A stretch of DNA of 64,000 bases from Akkermansia muciniphila (lineage in GTDB: Bacteria > Verrucomicrobiota > Verrucomicrobiia > Verrucomicrobiales > Akkermansiaceae). The stretch lies in contig CAMDCV010000025.1 of NCBI GenBank assembly GCA_945890645.1, positions 1 through 64,000 of the forward strand, read 5' to 3'. The notes under the pieces were generated by a model that saw only the letters and a list, made by a program, of their open reading frames with translations, did no database searches and was not told the DNA's origin. Each line of letters opens with the position of its first letter. The first letter of the stretch is position 1. Below are positions 61,577 through 64,000 of the stretch, in pieces. Position numbers and translations under genes: made by a program.

Positions 61577-64000
61577 ATGGAACACTTTCTCATCAGACAC
61601 AAGCCACTCGCCCTCTTGCTCGCCTGCGGCGCCAACTTGTGTATTTCCTCAGGCACGATGGCTGCGGAGATTCCCGCAGGCGAGCCAGGACATAGCTCCC
61701 ACGTTAAACCTTTTTTCGAAACGTATTGCATCAAATGCCACGGTCCGGAAAAAAGCAAAGGCAAGATTACCCTTCATACACTGGACGGTAATCTTGCAGC
61801 CGGTGCAGGTGGTGAAATGGACCGATGGGAAAACATTCTTGAAGTGCTCAAACTAGGTGAAATGCCACCGGAAGACGAGAAACAGCCGAGCGATGCCGAG
61901 CGCGAGGCCATAAAGGCATGGATCGATCAAGGCATGCGGGATCATGTGGCGAAGGCCAGCGATGCAAAAGCTGCTCCGCTGGCTCGGCGGCTTACAAACT
62001 TTGAGTATCAGAACACCATGCGCGATTTGCTCGGCATTGACCTCGAACTGATCAAAGGACTCCCGCAAGATCCTGAAAAGCCCTACCATTTTAACAACAG
62101 CGCGGAATTCATGCTGCTCGGGCCGGAACAGCTCGACCGCTATTTGAAAGCCGCCCGCCGCGCCTTGGCCAGCGCCATCGTCGATCCTGAAAAGCCCAAA
62201 GTCCACCGGCAGACATGGACTTTCGAACCGAAGGGACCGGCTTTCGCCTCGATGCAGCCGGATGAGATCGGCGTTTATGAAGGTGGCCGCGGCAGCATTT
62301 CCTCCGGCGTTGTCCTCAAATCATGGCCTGAGACCGGTGAATACCGCATCCGTGTCAAAGCCGCGGCCATCCTACCACCGGGCTATAAGGAAGTGCCACT
62401 TCGCATTGTGATGGGCAGCCATCTGCGCAGTGACGCCGGCACGGGAGACTATACCCCGGTCGGAACGGTGCATTTGACAAACAGGGTGGATGACTTGCAA
62501 GAGTTCGAGTTTCGCGGGCGCATCGAGAACCACCCGATCCAGGTGGGGCAGGTGTTGAAAAATGGCCAGGCGCCGTCCACCCGGCACATCTATCCGCAGA
62601 ACCTTTTCGACAACGGCCAGCTCAATGACAACCGCGTCAGCCATTTGGACACCGCATGGCAACACTCGGTGCCACGGGTGGTGGTGCGTTCGATCGAGTT
62701 CGAGTCCCCCGTGATCGATGTCTGGCCACCGGAACATCACACTCGCATCCTGCCCGTATCATCGCTGCGTTCCGCCGATCCCGATGACTACATCCGCGAA
62801 GTGATCGGTAGGTTCGTCACTCGCGCCTATCGCCGCCCAGCGAGCCAAGAAGAGCGGGAACGCTTTTTCAAAATCTATAAAATGCTCGAGCCGGAGTTCG
62901 ACTCGCTCGAAGCTACGATGCGCGAGACGCTTTCGATGGTGCTCGTCTCCCCGCAATTTCTCTACCACACCGTGGCTACCGATGGACTCACCACACCCAG
63001 CTACGAGCTCGCCTCACGGCTTTCCTACTTCCTCTGGGGCAGCCTCCCGGATCAGGAACTTCTAACCTTAGCCGCTGAAAACAAACTCGATGACCCCGCA
63101 GTGATCGATGCCCAAGCGCGCCGCATGCTCGCTGACGATCGCGCTCAGGATTTTGTGAGAAATTTCACGATGCAATGGCTCAGCATCGAGAAAACGAAGG
63201 CCGTCAATATCAGCCGCAACCTTTTTCCGCGCTTTCTGTTCCTCGTGCCGAACGGCGAGCGGACCGGCCAGGAAGTGTTGTTCCGCCCGACCATCCGCGA
63301 ATACATGATCGATGAAACGGTGGGCTTCATCGGCGAGCTGATCCGCAGCAATGCCAGCGTGCTCAATATCGTCGATTCCGACTTTGCGTGGCTCAATGAA
63401 CCGCTGGCCGCGCACTACGGAGTTGATGGCGTGCAGGGGCTGAAATTCCGCGCCGTGCCCATCGCGCCTGATTCTCCCCTTGGTGGCTTGCCCACGCAGG
63501 GGTCGGTACTCGTCGGCAATGGCACCGGCTCCGCGCCGCATCCAATTTACCGCGCTGTCTGGCTGCGTGAGGCCATCCTCGGAGACGAAGTCGCGCCGCC
63601 ACCTGCCGAGGTGCCTGCCCTTTCCGATACCGCCGGCGAGGAAGTTGCAAACGCCACCACCATCAAGGACATGCTAGCCCTCCACCGCACCGTGGAATCC
63701 TGCAACGACTGTCACGTGCGCCTCGATCCTTGGGGTATTCCTTTCGAGGAATACAACGCCATCGGCCAGTTTCAGCCGAAGATTCCGAAAAACGGAGCCA
63801 CCGTGCGCAAATTTCATGCGGGCATCGATGGCACACTCGTAGGCTACCGCAATTATCTCGAAACCGTTAACACCCTGCCCGTCGATTCCGTCGCCCGCGT
63901 CCCCAATGGCCCGGAAGTGAAAGGCATGAGAGATTTAAAGGGTTACCTGCTGAAAGAACGTAAAGAGGAAGTTGCACAAAACGTCATCCGCCGCTTACTT
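61577..64000 (+). CDS. DUF1592/DUF1588-type secreted cytochrome protein, 3' end outside window
   Basis: The first 808 codons of a large secreted protein, open to the window end. A signal peptide (LALLLACGANLCISSGTMAA) is followed by a planctomycete-type cytochrome motif CIKCH (51-55). Then come DUF1587 (RLTNFEYQNTMRDLLGID), DUF1595-like (FVTRAYRRPASQEERE), DUF1592 (YELASRLSYFLWGSLPDQELL) and DUF1588, with a second haem motif CNDCH (709-713) followed by VRLDPWGIPFEEYN. The C-terminal DUF1585 is being entered at the cut. Such proteins typically pair with a DUF1552 gene just downstream. Confidence 0.9.
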   Translation, partial: MEHFLIRHKPLALLLACGANLCISSGTMAAEIPAGEPGHSSHVKPFFETYCIKCHGPEKSKGKITLHTLDGNLAAGAGGEMDRWENILEVLKLGEMPPEDEKQPSDAEREAIKAWIDQGMRDHVAKASDAKAAPLARRLTNFEYQNTMRDLLGIDLELIKGLPQDPEKPYHFNNSAEFMLLGPEQLDRYLKAARRALASAIVDPEKPKVHRQTWTFEPKGPAFASMQPDEIGVYEGGRGSISSGVVLKSWPETGEYRIRVKAAAILPPGYKEVPLRIVMGSHLRSDAGTGDYTPVGTVHLTNRVDDLQEFEFRGRIENHPIQVGQVLKNGQAPSTRHIYPQNLFDNGQLNDNRVSHLDTAWQHSVPRVVVRSIEFESPVIDVWPPEHHTRILPVSSLRSADPDDYIREVIGRFVTRAYRRPASQEERERFFKIYKMLEPEFDSLEATMRETLSMVLVSPQFLYHTVATDGLTTPSYELASRLSYFLWGSLPDQELLTLAAENKLDDPAVIDAQARRMLADDRAQDFVRNFTMQWLSIEKTKAVNISRNLFPRFLFLVPNGERTGQEVLFRPTIREYMIDETVGFIGELIRSNASVLNIVDSDFAWLNEPLAAHYGVDGVQGLKFRAVPIAPDSPLGGLPTQGSVLVGNGTGSAPHPIYRAVWLREAILGDEVAPPPAEVPALSDTAGEEVANATTIKDMLALHRTVESCNDCHVRLDPWGIPFEEYNAIGQFQPKIPKNGATVRKFHAGIDGTLVGYRNYLETVNTLPVDSVARVPNGPEVKGMRDLKGYLLKERKEEVAQNVIRRLL

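Noticed and set aside
1-64000. Frequent pentamer GTTAG/CTAAC in coding and intergenic sequence
   Set aside because: A rough hand count (about 60 on both strands) does not exceed what base composition would give, so no enrichment can be claimed.

Overview
The window looks like a chromosomal segment of a Verrucomicrobiota (PVC-superphylum) bacterium. The evidence is gene content: three secreted sulfatases (one fused to DUF1080), a DUF1549/DUF1553 + DUF1501 pair, a DUF1592-type protein with planctomycete-type cytochrome motifs, a DUF6797-like cytochrome/propeller protein, an autotransporter-associated beta-strand-repeat protein with a verrucomicrobial-type C-terminal domain, and a fused CcoN-CcoO oxidase. 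The genome is moderately GC-rich and start codons often lack an obvious Shine-Dalgarno sequence. I saw no tRNA, rRNA or CRISPR array.

Layout. 1-1013: an IS30-family element with both inverted repeats, abutting an attC-like repeat and an AT-rich orphan gene. 1.86-2.3 kb: rpmE (L31) with promoter, leader hairpin and terminator. 2.3-7.0 kb: two unknown genes, then a cbb3 oxidase operon (small CcoS-like gene, fused ccoNO, ccoQ, single-heme ccoP). 7.0-11.4 kb (minus): an osmoregulated periplasmic glucan locus opgG-X-opgH, where X is an unknown tail-anchored protein. 11.4-13.2 kb: an AT-rich island of small, mostly membrane proteins carrying dispersed repeats. 13.3-16.6 kb: the DUF1549/1553-DUF1501 pair. 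16.6-20.8 kb: a TVP38-family protein, then pstB-phoU-phoB-phoR. 21.1-25.0 kb: the large beta-strand-repeat protein. 25.2-31.6 kb (minus): L-serine dehydratase, the DUF6797-like cytochrome and a sulfatase, tightly packed. 31.8-34.0 kb: sulfatase-DUF1080 fusion. 34.0-38.5 kb (minus): SHD1-hydrolase, then a lipoprotein/DUF58/transglutaminase operon. 38.9-39.2 kb: a frameshifted remnant with the same C-terminal domain as the large repeat protein. 39.3-43.6 kb: Tat-signal archaemetzincin, fatty-acid-hydroxylase-like protein, ACT protein, ROK sugar kinase, DUF4126. 43.7-50.2 kb: rplY (L25), a coiled-coil/TPR protein, a LUD protein and several small envelope or enzyme genes. 50.2-52.5 kb: a second AT-rich island with a tandem pair of divergent paralogues and both repeat types. 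52.6-55.1 kb: mutS. 55.1-64.0 kb: a polysaccharide-degradation-like run (sulfatase, SASA esterase, DUF6288, SGNH hydrolase, DUF1592 protein cut by the window end).

The most interesting non-gene signals are (i) three same-orientation attC-like repeats at 1017, 12115 and 52417 bordering AT-rich orphan genes, plus a second repeat pair at 11715 and 51072 upstream of two of these islands, and (ii) a matching promoter plus leader hairpin, with the same TTGGAA loop, in front of both ribosomal protein genes rpmE and rplY. Both are read directly from the sequence; their functions are inferred.
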